A DNA stretch of 64,000 bases from AP-15 sp963700195 (GCA_963700195.1 CAVOWQ010000031.1:248001-312000); one strand, 5' to 3'; shown: positions 9,640-17,903, counted from the first letter of the stretch. Translations and numbers: made by a program. Notes: a model not told the origin generated them from the sequence alone.

Positions 9640-10377
9640 ATGTTCGTGCCTTGCGAGCAATGTCCGCTCCGACGAAGGACTTTCTTTAGACCCTTCTCGG
9701 AGCACGAACTAGGCTTCATCACAGAGATGAAGACAGACCACATCGTCGTCGCGCCGCGCGGTGACATCATCCGAGAGGATGAGGTGGGGGGGCCGGTCTA
9801 CACGCTGTTCGAAGGATGGGCGATCCGCTACCACCGCCTTCCGCACGGTGCGCGTCAGATCCTCGATATCGTGCTCCCCGGCGACACGGTCGGGATGGCC
9901 TCGGCGGTTTTGGGCAGGGTCAAGCACTCCGTTCAGGCGATCACCACGGCCACCCTCTGTGTTCTTCAGGGCAAAGGTTTTTCTGATCTGTTCACCGGTC
10001 ACCCGGCGCTGGCGCTAAATGTCCTGCAGACGCGGGTCGAGGAGGAGCAGCGGATGGATGTTCGGCTTTCGTTGCTCGGGCGCAGCACCGCGGAACAGCG
10101 GATCGCCTACCTGATGCTCGAAACTTTCGACCGGCTGCGGCAACGCGCCATGGTCAACGGCGGCTCGACCTGCCCGTTCCCGTTGCAGCGGCGCGATCTG
10201 GCCGACGCTGCCGGCCTGTCGCGTGTGCATGTCGCTCGAACGCTCGAGTCCCTTCGCGAGCGCCGGCTAGCCGAAATCCAAAACGGCACACTCGTCATTT
10301 TCGACCGGCCGAGGCTGACGGACCTTGCCGGCTATGTCCCGCTTGCGACGGCGGCGGGCAGAAGAGCACTGCTGTAA
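9640..10377 (+). CDS. Crp/Fnr-family transcriptional regulator
   Basis: A 245-aa regulator. An N-terminal cyclic-nucleotide-like effector barrel (about residues 20-140, with VYTLFEGWAIRYHRLPHG and ILDIVLPGDTVGM) is followed by a C-terminal winged helix (FPLQRRDLADAAGLSRVHVARTLESLRERRL). The N-terminus has CEQCP, reminiscent of Fnr cysteines, but I see only this pair and not the full four-cysteine set, so an oxygen-sensing cluster is not supported. GGGAGGA lies about 11 bases before the ATG. The 3' end overlaps the convergent response-regulator gene. Confidence 0.88.
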   Translation: MFVPCEQCPLRRRTFFRPFSEHELGFITEMKTDHIVVAPRGDIIREDEVGGPVYTLFEGWAIRYHRLPHGARQILDIVLPGDTVGMASAVLGRVKHSVQAITTATLCVLQGKGFSDLFTGHPALALNVLQTRVEEEQRMDVRLSLLGRSTAEQRIAYLMLETFDRLRQRAMVNGGSTCPFPLQRRDLADAAGLSRVHVARTLESLRERRLAEIQNGTLVIFDRPRLTDLAGYVPLATAAGRRALL

Positions 10378-10767
10378 CGACTCCGGATATCGCCGCGGTC
10401 GACCATCGCAGTCAATCGGTCCCCGGCTGTGCAAGGTGCGCGCGATCAGCTCGTCGAGACTGGTCAATCGAAATGGCTTGGCTAAGAAGGGAAAAGGATG
10501 CTCCGAGCACGTCTCGATGTAATGGGGATCGCCGCTAGTCAGGATGGTTGGGACGCCCAGCTTCGAGGTGTGTTCGGCGAGCGAATTTCCTTGCTCGCCA
10601 CTCATCAGGCAATCGACTAGGGCGAGATCGACCGGCTCGCTCGCAAGAAAGAGCCGCGCCTGTTCCGCCGATGACGCGCAGGTCAACCGATGACCGAGGG
10701 TAACGAGAAACTCCGATACGACTGTTTGCACGTCCGCGTCATCTTCTACGAGCAGGATATGCGCCAT
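10267..10767 (-). CDS. Single-domain response regulator
   Basis: A 166-aa protein made of one receiver domain. It begins MAHILLVEDDADVQTVVSEFL (acidic pocket). The phospho-acceptor Asp is in LALVDCLM, the Thr/Ser position in TILTSGD, and the conserved Lys in LAKPF. After about residue 120 a basic tail follows that overlaps the 3' end of the convergent Crp/Fnr gene by 111 bases. There is no output domain, so it probably acts by protein interaction or phosphorelay. No partner kinase is adjacent. The ATG at 10767 was chosen because it directly precedes the receiver's first strand. Confidence 0.82.
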   Translation of the reverse strand: MAHILLVEDDADVQTVVSEFLVTLGHRLTCASSAEQARLFLASEPVDLALVDCLMSGEQGNSLAEHTSKLGVPTILTSGDPHYIETCSEHPFPFLAKPFRLTSLDELIARTLHSRGPIDCDGRPRRYPESLQQCSSARRRRKRDIAGKVRQPRPVENDECAVLDFG

Positions 10768-10949
10768 GAGCTGACGTCCAGCATGAATGGATTGCGATAA
10801 ACGTAGCGCGGAAGCAACATATGTCGAAGCGAACGATTTACATTTCTCCGCATGCATTGATCGGCAGCTCGTCTCCCGCGCAGCCGACAACGCAGACCGG
10901 CCCAACAAAGTCCTTGCATCCGCAACGCCTTGGTCCAAAATTGCAGCGA

Positions 10950-11048
10950 GGCTGGGGTGCTGACCGGCCGCGCAGTCGATGTTGCGCAGCCGGGTCGGCT
11001 GAGATCAGACCCACTGAACCTGGCCGGGCTTGCCCGGCGAAGGGAGTC
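10950..11048 (+). promoter_or_regulatory. TPP riboswitch (THI element)
   Basis: Upstream of thiO-thiS-thiG the sequence carries the conserved thiamine-pyrophosphate aptamer blocks in order: GGGGTGC (10954-10960), a P3 stem GACCGG/CCGGGTC, GGCTGAGA (10997-11004), ACCC, then GAACCTG and the 3' block CGAAGGGAG. P1 can close by pairing GGCT (10950-10953) with AGTC (11045-11048). The 3' strand contains the AAGGGAG Shine-Dalgarno of thiO, so ligand binding would hide the ribosome binding site and repress translation. Confidence 0.88.
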
Positions 11049-11052
11049 CGCT

Positions 11053-12252
11053 ATCACCGCGTCCGTCACCGTATCGTCGTTTCGCCCGAAGACCGTCATC
11101 ATCGGCGCCGGGGTCATGGGGTTGGGGATTGCCTGGCGGCTGGCCCAAGCGGGTTGCTCGGTGGCCGTGTACGACCGTGCCGAGGCCGGACGCGGCGCGA
11201 GCTGGGCGGCTGCCGGAATGCTCGCCGCCGCGGTCGAAACCGAGCCTGGCGAGGAGGCGCTGCTCGCCCTGACGCTCGAAAGCCAGCGTATGTGGCCTGA
11301 TTTTGCGCACGAACTCGAGGCGGTATCCGGCATCTCGGTCGATTATCGCGACGAGGGTACAATCGTCGTCGCCCTTACCCGCGACGACGCCGAGCAGCTG
11401 CGCTTCACCTTTGATTTTCACAAGAGCCTCGGGCTCGATCTCGAATGGCTGTCGGGGGCGGAGGCGCGGCAACGAGAGCCGCATCTGCGGCCGGGCATCT
11501 CCGGCGCCGTCTTCAGCCCGCGAGATCATCAAGTCGACAACCGCCGGCTGGCCCGAGCTCTCGCCGGGGCGGCCCGCAAGGCCGGAGCCGTACTTTACGA
11601 GCACGATCCGGTCCGCGAGGTTGAGATCACCGGCGGACGTATAACCGCGGCCCTCACCGAGCACCGCCGAGAACCTGCAGATGTTATCGTGCTGGCCGCC
11701 GGGGCCTGGTCGCGCGAAATCGCTGGGATTCCGGCAATTCATCTTCCCCCGGTCCGTCCGATTAAAGGTCAGATGCTGGCGTTGGAGATGGATCCGGCGA
11801 ACCCGTTGCTGCACCACGTCGTCTGGCTTCCGCGGGGCTATTTGGTGCCGCGCCGGGACGGACGGCTCGTGGTCGGCGGGACCGTCGAGGAGCGCGGCTT
11901 CGACGACAGAATCACGGCAGGCGGCCTGCTGGCGCTGATCGAGGGCGCCTGGCGCGCCCTTCCGGGCATCGAGGAGCTTCCGGTGGCCGAGACTTGGGTG
12001 GGCTTTCGTCCGGGTTCGCGAGACGATGCCCCGATGCTGGGTCCGAGCGGGATAGACGGGCTGGTTGTCGCAACCGGGCATCATCGCAACGGAATTCTGC
12101 TGACGCCGCTGACGGCCGAAGCGGTCAGCGCCTTTATATTGACAGGCCATCTGCCGGAGGCGGTTCGGCCGTTCACTCCGGAGCGATTCACCGATAACGA
12201 CCGCCGCTTTAACAGAACTATAGGGTACGGCATCGCTGCCGGGGTTCGATGA
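11053..12252 (+). CDS. thiO: Glycine oxidase ThiO
   Basis: FAD-dependent glycine oxidase that makes iminoglycine (dehydroglycine) for the thiamine thiazole ring. It has the dinucleotide-binding motif VIIGAGVMGLGIAWRLAQAG at the N-terminus, a RGASWAAAGML flavin segment, and C-terminal VATGHHRNGILLTPLTAE. It is the first gene of thiO-thiS-thiG behind a TPP riboswitch. The start is unusual: no ATG, GTG or TTG lies in frame between the riboswitch and the FAD motif. An ATC at 11053 sits six bases after the AAGGGAG Shine-Dalgarno. The upstream in-frame TTG (10930) and GTG (10957) precede or fall inside the aptamer and are unlikely. Confidence 0.9.
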   Translation: MTASVTVSSFRPKTVIIGAGVMGLGIAWRLAQAGCSVAVYDRAEAGRGASWAAAGMLAAAVETEPGEEALLALTLESQRMWPDFAHELEAVSGISVDYRDEGTIVVALTRDDAEQLRFTFDFHKSLGLDLEWLSGAEARQREPHLRPGISGAVFSPRDHQVDNRRLARALAGAARKAGAVLYEHDPVREVEITGGRITAALTEHRREPADVIVLAAGAWSREIAGIPAIHLPPVRPIKGQMLALEMDPANPLLHHVVWLPRGYLVPRRDGRLVVGGTVEERGFDDRITAGGLLALIEGAWRALPGIEELPVAETWVGFRPGSRDDAPMLGPSGIDGLVVATGHHRNGILLTPLTAEAVSAFILTGHLPEAVRPFTPERFTDNDRRFNRTIGYGIAAGVR

Positions 12253-12455
12253 TGCGGCTCAAAGTCAACGGAGTGGAAGAGGAGTTCGCGGTGACGACCG
12301 TGAGTGAACTGCTGGCATTCCGCGGCATCGATCCTGTTGCCCGGTTCGTCGCCGTCGCTGTCAACGGTTCCGTGGTCCGCCGTTCCGAGTGGTCCGCGAA
12401 ACCCCTTGGGCCGGGCGACGATGTCGAGATCGTCCGCCCGTTTTCCGGCGGTTGA
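12249..12455 (+). CDS. thiS: Sulfur carrier protein ThiS
   Basis: A 68-aa ubiquitin-like sulfur carrier ending in the diagnostic Gly-Gly (RPFSGG), which is thiocarboxylated and donates sulfur for thiazole synthesis by ThiG. The sequence MMRLKVNGVEEEF followed by PLGPGDDVEIVRPFSGG is typical. The ATG overlaps the thiO stop (ATGA), and a second ATG follows immediately. thiG begins 35 bases after the stop. Confidence 0.95.
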   Translation: MMRLKVNGVEEEFAVTTVSELLAFRGIDPVARFVAVAVNGSVVRRSEWSAKPLGPGDDVEIVRPFSGG

Positions 12456-12490
12456 GGCCGGCTCCAATCAGAGAGAATTTCAGCAGGACA

Positions 12491-13267
12491 ATGCCGATGA
12501 CCGATCCGTTTACCATTGCTGGCACCTCGCTTTCCTCCCGGCTGATCGTCGGCACGGCGCGTTATCCGAACCAGCAGGTGATGCTCGATTGCCTCGAAGC
12601 GAGCGGCGCGGAATTGGTCACCGCCTCGATCCGCCGCATCAGCCTGGAAGGCTATGCCGAGAGTCTGGTCGATGTTCTCGGCGGCAGGTACCGGCTGTTG
12701 CCAAACACGGCCGGGTGCGTTACCGCACGAGACGCCGTTCTGACAGCCGAACTGGCGCGCGAAGCTCTCGAAACGAATTGGGTCAAGCTCGAGCTGATCG
12801 GCGACCGCGAGCTGCTGTATCCCGATGTCGAACAGCTCGTTCATGCCGCCGAGGAGCTTGTCCGTAAAGGCTTTACGGTACTCCCCTATTGCAACGAAGA
12901 TCCGGTTACCTGCCAAAAACTGGCCGATGTCGGATGCGCGGCGGTAATGCCGCTCGGATCGCTGATCGGCTCGGGCATGGGGATTGCCAATCCGACAGCG
13001 ATCGAATTGATCTGCTCGCGCAGCCCGGTCCCGGTGGTGCTCGACGCCGGCATCGGCACTGCCTCCGATGCCGCCTTTGCGATGGAGCTGGGATGCGATG
13101 CGGTGATGGTCGACACCGCTATCGCCCAATCCCGTGATCCGCGCCGGATGGCCGCCGCGATGCGCGCCGCAGTGGAAGCCGGACGGCTCGCGCGGCTCGC
13201 CGGACGCATACCAAAGCGCCGTTTTGCCGAACCGTCGAGCCCGCAGCTGGGCCTCGTCGGCTCCTGA
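12491..13267 (+). CDS. thiG: Thiazole synthase ThiG
   Basis: A 258-aa TIM-barrel thiazole synthase that joins DXP, dehydroglycine and ThiS thiocarboxylate. Visible motifs are SRLIVGTARYPN, VTASIRRI, LLPNTAGC, NWVKLELIGD (Schiff-base lysine region), AAVMPLGSLIGSGMGI and VPVVLDAGIGTASDAA. The ATG at 12491 (MPMTDPFTIAG) was chosen over longer frames that overlap thiS. This is the third gene of the riboswitch-controlled operon. thiE and thiC are not in the window. Confidence 0.95.
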   Translation: MPMTDPFTIAGTSLSSRLIVGTARYPNQQVMLDCLEASGAELVTASIRRISLEGYAESLVDVLGGRYRLLPNTAGCVTARDAVLTAELAREALETNWVKLELIGDRELLYPDVEQLVHAAEELVRKGFTVLPYCNEDPVTCQKLADVGCAAVMPLGSLIGSGMGIANPTAIELICSRSPVPVVLDAGIGTASDAAFAMELGCDAVMVDTAIAQSRDPRRMAAAMRAAVEAGRLARLAGRIPKRRFAEPSSPQLGLVGS

Positions 13268-13315
13268 GCGGGGAGGCGCCCTGCGGGGCGTCCGCGCCTT
13301 CGGCGGGTCCTGGGC

Positions 13316-14107
13316 ATGATCTTCGCCGTCCCGCTGTCTGACGACAATCCGACCGTCAACCCGCCGATCCTCACATATTTCCTGATCGGCGCGTGCACCG
13401 GGGCGTTTTTATGGCAGCTCGGTCATAACGAGCGCCTGATCCTCTATGCGTACGGCATGATACCGGCCGAGCTGTTCGGGCTCTGGCATCCGCCGCGGAG
13501 CTATCAGGTTTTGCCCCCTTGGGCGACAGTGCTGACCAGCATGTTTCTGCACGGGGGCTGGTTCCATCTGCTCGGCAACATGCTTTATTTGTGGATTTTC
13601 GGAAACAACGTAGAGGACGTGCTCGGACGCGGGCGCTATCTGCTCCTCTATCTGACTTGTGGCATTGTGGCGGCCCTCGCCCAAGCGTTCTCGAACCCTA
13701 CTTCGCACATTCCGATGGTCGGAGCGAGCGGCGCGATCGCCGGCGTCCTCGGCGCCTATCTGCTGCTCCATCCCGGCGCGAATGTGCGCTGCTTTGTGTG
13801 GATCGTGATCTTCTTTCGCATCGTCAACGTGCCGGCCTGGGCGATGCTCGGCCTGTGGTTCGCGATGCAGCTGGTAAGCGGCCTGATGGCCGCCCCCGGC
13901 CGGCCGGGCGTGGCGTTCTGGGCGCATGTCGGCGGCTTCGTCACCGGATTGGTTCTCGTCATGGTGTTGCGCCCGAGCGGCGTAACATTGCTGCAGCCGC
14001 CCCGCAGCCAAGCCTTCGCCACCGCTCCTCCGGGTTCCTTCGTCCGCCGCTCTTCCTATCGGGGCTCGGTACCGCAAGCCGGCCGCCGGCCGCGCAATCC
14101 CTGGTGA
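13316..14107 (+). CDS. Rhomboid-family intramembrane serine protease
   Basis: A 263-aa six-helix membrane protein. Rhomboid signatures are clear: FLHGGWFHLLGNMLYLWIFG, the catalytic Ser in GASGAIAGVLGAY, and the catalytic His in AFWAHVGGFVTG. It should cleave transmembrane substrates in the inner membrane. The C-terminal 45 residues are Pro/Arg-rich and cytoplasmic. It follows thiG by 48 bases, a gap with a GC-rich hairpin (GCGCCC/GGGGCG), so it may be transcribed separately. It converges on the Rieske oxygenase gene. Confidence 0.9.
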   Translation: MIFAVPLSDDNPTVNPPILTYFLIGACTGAFLWQLGHNERLILYAYGMIPAELFGLWHPPRSYQVLPPWATVLTSMFLHGGWFHLLGNMLYLWIFGNNVEDVLGRGRYLLLYLTCGIVAALAQAFSNPTSHIPMVGASGAIAGVLGAYLLLHPGANVRCFVWIVIFFRIVNVPAWAMLGLWFAMQLVSGLMAAPGRPGVAFWAHVGGFVTGLVLVMVLRPSGVTLLQPPRSQAFATAPPGSFVRRSSYRGSVPQAGRRPRNPW

Positions 14108-14121
14108 TGAGGTATGGCTCG

Positions 14122-15522
14122 TCAAGTACCGGTGCGCCGCAGTGGTGAGCCTTCGCTCTCGAGGTGGCGCCAGGTCGCCAGCTCGGCCCAGCTGTCGGCT
14201 TCCATGAACTGGGCCCAGCGGCGGTAGAGGTTGCGCATCGGCTCCTCGCTCGACTGGGCTTTTGTGATGTCGATCACCCGGCCGGGGAGGCGCAACCCGT
14301 CCCATTCGAAATTCTCCTGGGCAGTGCCGAGCCCCATCTCGTAGGAATAAGGATAGCGTCGGGCAATGGTCCCGCGGCTCGCCTGGTGTGCGTAGTTCCA
14401 GTTCTCCATGTCGTCCTGCTCGGTCATCCCCGCCGGACCGGAGTAGCGGATGTAATAGTCGCGTAAGAAGTCTTTGACTTCCTGCGGCGCCTCGCGATCG
14501 ACGAGGAACCAGCGCCATACCTCGGTTTGATGCGCGCCGCGCGGATGCCAGACCGCGATCGTGCGCGGCTGGCGCGGCAATAACGCGACATTGGGGAAGA
14601 TTTCGCCGGGAGCGCCGAGCAGGCGCGCCGCCTCGCCGCGCGTGCGGCGCCGCTCTTCTTCGCAATGGCGGAAATATTCGGAGACCACCGGCGAGTGCTG
14701 GTAGGTCGGCGGCGGCGGGCGATCCTTCGGCAATACATAGACGATCGTCTGATGACCGCGGTCCGTTATCGCGACGTGCAGTTTCCGGCCGAGCAGCAGT
14801 TCGGTCATGTCACGGCGGCCGGCGCCGCTAGGGCCGATCCCGGCGAGATCGACCGAGCGGTGGCTGATGTTGTGATAGCTGTCGCCGCTGAAATTCTCCG
14901 CCGGGAACTTCCAGTTGCACGGGATCAGCCATTTCTGGACGCCGCCGAGTACCTCGGCCTGGCCGTCGCGGCCGTCCCGCCCGTCGAGGATCAGGTCGAG
15001 AAAGGTCGCGAACTCGCCGAGATATTCGTGGAAGGGTGGCGCGGCGGGGTCCCAATTCGCCCAGACCGAGCCCTTGTAATTGCACAGCTGCGCGACCTCG
15101 ACGAGCCCCCATTGCGAGCGGTCGAGCTGCGAACGGTAAGCCTCGCGGAAATACGGGACGCCGACGAGCCGGCCGTCGGTCGAATAGCTCCAGCCGTGAT
15201 AGGGGCAGGTAAAGACGGCGGTGCTGCCCTCGTCATAGCGGCACACCTTCATGCCGCGGTGGCGGCAGGAATTGAGGAACACGTGGATCTGACCCGCGCG
15301 GTCGCGGCACAGGATCACCGATTCCTCGCCCATCGCCGACACAAAGAAATCGCCGGGGTTGGGGATCTGGCTCTCATGTCCGATAAAGAGCCAGGAGCGG
15401 GCAAACACCCGCTCCAATTCCTCGCGATAGATCTCGTCGTTGACAAAGATCTCGCGGCTGATCTGCCCCGCCGCCGGATCGACGAGACCCTTGCAATATC
15501 CGGTTGTCCGTTCGCTCGCCAT
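14122..15522 (-). CDS. Rieske non-haem iron oxygenase, large (alpha) subunit
   Basis: A 466-aa aromatic-ring-hydroxylating dioxygenase alpha-type subunit. The Rieske [2Fe-2S] ligands are seen as C-R-H, then 17 residues to C-P-Y-H (SCRHRGMKVC, then FTCPYHGW). The mononuclear iron site follows in NFSGDSYHNISHRSV (two His), with an Asp in EQDDMENW. The ATG at 15522 is preceded by GGGAGG. No small subunit, ferredoxin or reductase gene lies nearby, so it must use partners encoded elsewhere. The substrate cannot be read from the sequence. Confidence 0.88.
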   Translation of the reverse strand: MASERTTGYCKGLVDPAAGQISREIFVNDEIYREELERVFARSWLFIGHESQIPNPGDFFVSAMGEESVILCRDRAGQIHVFLNSCRHRGMKVCRYDEGSTAVFTCPYHGWSYSTDGRLVGVPYFREAYRSQLDRSQWGLVEVAQLCNYKGSVWANWDPAAPPFHEYLGEFATFLDLILDGRDGRDGQAEVLGGVQKWLIPCNWKFPAENFSGDSYHNISHRSVDLAGIGPSGAGRRDMTELLLGRKLHVAITDRGHQTIVYVLPKDRPPPPTYQHSPVVSEYFRHCEEERRRTRGEAARLLGAPGEIFPNVALLPRQPRTIAVWHPRGAHQTEVWRWFLVDREAPQEVKDFLRDYYIRYSGPAGMTEQDDMENWNYAHQASRGTIARRYPYSYEMGLGTAQENFEWDGLRLPGRVIDITKAQSSEEPMRNLYRRWAQFMEADSWAELATWRHLESEGSPLRRTGT

Positions 15523-15870
15523 CGCCGCCTCCCATGAGCCTGGCCTAGTTATGCACCTCTTCGACGCGACGTCACCATGCCTCGCGGCCGCATAACGGCG
15601 TTTCAATCGAAGCATGGAGCATCTCCGAGCTTCCAAAACAACGTCGTCACCTGTTCCATCTGTTTTATCAGGTGCAGATCAGTCTCGGTTCCTCCTTCAT
15701 TCTCCTCGCTGTTCTCGCTGTTTTTTGCAGCCAAACAACAGCCATTGCTTCACCTCGTGTCGCGAAGGGTCGTGCGCAAGGTGATCCGGTCGCAGGCGAC
15801 CCGCTCACCCGGCATCCCGCATCGGCGCTTTCCCGAAGTTCATGAGACGCGAACATTGTGGCAATTTTCA

Positions 15871-16015
15871 GCAGGCGTAGGGCGGATGCAATCCGCCGTC
15901 TGATTTGCCGGGATGCCGGGGCCTGATCCTAACCTAAGGTTGCTTGTATCGCTTATCCGACAAGCAGGATTCCGATGGAGCCAAAAATGGCGGATTACAT
16001 CCGCCCTACGCCTGC
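15871..16015. repeat. 145-bp element with 27-bp terminal inverted repeats
   Basis: Two 27-bp arms (15871-15897 and 15989-16015) are reverse complements with a single mismatch. Each arm contains its own small palindrome, GGCGGATgcaATCCGCC in the left arm, and an outer GCAGGCGTAGG. The 91-bp centre carries no open frame. The arms resemble the widespread proteobacterial GTAGGGCGGATT...AATCCGCCCTAC interspersed element. It has the layout of a non-coding MITE-like repeat. I see no clear target-site duplication. Confidence 0.75.
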
Positions 16016-16156
16016 TCTCATTAGTGCCGATGCCGGACAGGGACCGCTTGGAGGAAAGTGACGATAAGCGCAGCGCCGGCGATCGCGATGCCCAAAGGCA
16101 CCGAACCGGGGCCGCCAGGGTGCGCCAGCCGGCGGATCGCCGCACATCCGCCAAAA
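16016..16156 (-). pseudogene. Possible membrane-protein C-terminal remnant
   Basis: Reading the minus strand gives GFGGCAAIRRLAHPGGPG, then a hydrophobic helix (PLGIAIAGAALIVTFLQAV) and a stop at the very edge of the palindromic element. It looks like the last transmembrane helix of a lost membrane protein. There is no start codon and no clear family. This is a weak call, based only on hydrophobicity and codon-like structure. Confidence 0.25.
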
Positions 16157-16284
16157 CCTAGCCGTGCAGGTTCTCACCATTGCTGATGACCGAGAGCGAA
16201 TATGGCTTGAACATTCCTTCTTGCGGTGTTCCGTCCCAGATATAGCGACACATCGGGAGGGGCAGTCGCACCCGCTTAACCCGG

Positions 16285-16667
16285 CGGGTCGGTCTCGTTT
16301 GACCGAGTTCAGCAATTCCCACAAACTTTGCGCCGCAGGAACGAGGTCTTAACCATGAGCGACAATGGCCCCCTCTATGTCGGCCGCTCGCTGTTGCGGC
16401 GCGAAGACCGCCGGCTGCTGACCGGTCAGGGGCAATTTATCGCCGATCTCGCCCTGCCGCGCATGCTGCACGCGGTTTTGGTGCGCAGCCCGGTCGCGCA
16501 TGCGCGCATTCGCTCGGTCGACCTGTGGCGCGCCGCCGCGGCGCCCGGCGTGGTGCTCGCTCTCAACGGCGCCGATCTGTTGCAGCTGCTGCCGCCGGTG
16601 CCGGAGGGGCAAACCCCGTTGCCGAGCAAATGGACCTCGGTTATCTAGCATAAATTCGTCAATCCGC
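16285..16667 (+). repeat. Direct repeat copy A (5' region of CoxL-like gene)
   Basis: About 383 bp that match 17523-17903 closely, covering the 70 bases upstream of the start and the first 100 or so codons of the CoxL-like gene. Homology ends sharply after AATCCGC. The copies flank the toxin-antitoxin pair in direct orientation. Scattered substitutions and small indels show that the duplication is not recent. Confidence 0.85.
16355..16648 (+). pseudogene. Truncated 5' copy of CoxL-like molybdopterin subunit
   Basis: 97 codons starting MSDNGPLYVGRSLLRREDRR, nearly identical to the N-terminus of the full gene at 17591. It ends at a TAG where the full gene has CAG (Gln), and the homology itself ends about 20 bases later. 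It contains only the first part of the substrate-channel domain and cannot bind the cofactor. It is a duplicated, dead fragment upstream of the toxin-antitoxin cassette. Confidence 0.85.
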
Positions 16668-16792
16668 GCCGAGTACCCCTGAAAAACTGCTTGAGAAGCC
16701 GGGTGTTGATATCTATCGACGCAAACCAAACAGAGACCCGGCGCCGCGGATGCCTAGGGTAACGCTCCTCAAGCACCAATTTTATTTTCTGA

Positions 16793-16808
16793 TATAATCC
16801 GGGATTAT
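16793..16808 (+). promoter_or_regulatory. Promoter -10 box inside a palindromic operator of the toxin-antitoxin pair
   Basis: A perfect -10 hexamer TATAAT (16793-16798) overlaps the palindrome ATAATCC-g-GGATTAT (16794-16808), 35-40 bases before the antitoxin ATG. No clear -35 box is present. A symmetric site on the -10 box is the usual place for autorepression by an antitoxin or toxin-antitoxin complex. Confidence 0.6.
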
Positions 16809-16833
16809 TCGCGATCGAAGCGCAGGAGCCCTC

Positions 16834-17070
16834 ATGGCCGAGATCCGCACCCGCGTCCTGGTTGGCACCGACCACAGCATCTCCGGCACCGCGCCCGCCG
16901 CCGTGCCGCCTGGTGAGCACGAGGTCACCATCATTGTGGCGTCTGGGGCAGCTCGTCCACGCCCCGGCGAACCGTTCGACGTCGAAACTCTGCCGACTCA
17001 CGATCTGGGACCCTGGCCTAAAGGGTTGAGCCTGCGCCGCGAGGATATTTACGATGAAGACGGACGGTGA
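16834..17070 (+). CDS. Putative antitoxin of a VapBC-type pair
   Basis: A 78-aa acidic small protein (MAEIRTRVLVGTDHSISGTA, ending LSLRREDIYDEDGR) directly upstream of a PIN-domain toxin. The stop overlaps the toxin's GTG start (GTGA), which couples translation. The C-terminal LRREDIYDEDGR segment resembles toxin-binding tails of VapB-like antitoxins. The N-terminal DNA-binding fold is not recognisable by eye. CAGGAG precedes the ATG. The role is inferred from position and size. Confidence 0.65.
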   Translation: MAEIRTRVLVGTDHSISGTAPAAVPPGEHEVTIIVASGAARPRPGEPFDVETLPTHDLGPWPKGLSLRREDIYDEDGR

Positions 17071-17489
17071 CCTTCATTGATACCAACGTTCTCGTTTACG
17101 CGACGGCACGCAGCGCGCCGTTCCGTGATCAAGCTCGGGCCGCCCTCTCCCGGTCGGCCGTGGACGAGCCGATGTCGGTCAGCCGACAGATCCTGCGCGA
17201 ATATATCGCCGTGATGACGCGGCAGCAGATTTGGGGAAAGGCGCTCACCACTACCGAGGCGGCGGTCGACGCGGCGACATTCGCGGCTCGCTTTACCGTG
17301 CTTGAGGACGGCCCGGCGGTGTGGGATCGGCTCATTGAACTGTGCCGCCGCTATCCCTTCGGAGGTCGTCAGGTCCATGACGCCAATGTTGTCGCGACGA
17401 TGCTGGCACGTGGCGAGCGTCGGCTGCTGACGTTCAACGAAGCCGATTTTCGGCGCTTCGCGCCATTGATCGAAGTTGTCACGCCATAA
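17067..17489 (+). CDS. vapC: PIN-domain toxin, VapC-type ribonuclease
   Basis: A 140-aa PIN-domain protein. The acidic residues of the Mg-dependent RNase site are visible: Asp in MTFIDTNVLVYA, Glu in LREYIAVM, Asp in QVHDANVVATM, and the final acidic residue in LLTFNEADFRRFAP. Toxins of this type cleave tRNA or rRNA and are neutralised by the co-encoded antitoxin. It starts with GTG overlapping the antitoxin stop. The pair sits between direct repeats of the CoxL-like gene. Confidence 0.85.
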   Translation: MTFIDTNVLVYATARSAPFRDQARAALSRSAVDEPMSVSRQILREYIAVMTRQQIWGKALTTTEAAVDAATFAARFTVLEDGPAVWDRLIELCRRYPFGGRQVHDANVVATMLARGERRLLTFNEADFRRFAPLIEVVTP

Positions 17490-17522
17490 TGCCAAACTGA
17501 CAACTGTAACGGCGTCGTGGCG

Positions 17523-17903
17523 CGGGTCGGTCTGGTTTGACCCCGTCCAGCAATTCCCGCAAACTTACTTGGGCGGAGTGAGGCTTAACGATGAGCGACA
17601 ATGGCCCCCTGTATGTCGGCCGCTCGCTGTTGCGGCGCGAGGATCGCCGGCTGCTGAGAGGACAGGGGCAATTCATCGCCGATCTCGCCCTGCCGCGCAT
17701 GCTGCACGCGGTTTTGGTGCGCAGCCCGGTGGCGCATGCGCGCATTCGCTCGATCGACCTGTCGCGCGCCGCCGCCGCGCCCGGCGTGGTGCTCGCTCTC
17801 AATGGCGCCGATCTGTTGCAGCTGCTGCCGCCGGTGCCGGAGGGGCAAATCTCGTTGCCGCGCAAATGGACCTCGGTCATCCAGCATAAATTCCTCAATC
17901 CGC
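17523..17903 (+). repeat. Direct repeat copy B (5' end of the intact CoxL-like gene)
   Basis: The counterpart of 16285-16667. It comprises the upstream 68 bases and the first 104 codons of the full-length gene. The two copies lie about 1.24 kb apart in the same orientation with the toxin-antitoxin pair between them. Confidence 0.85.

Noticed and set aside
13409..14665. 418-codon minus-strand frame across the rhomboid and Rieske genes
   Set aside because: It spans two genes with clear catalytic motifs in other frames and has no recognisable content.
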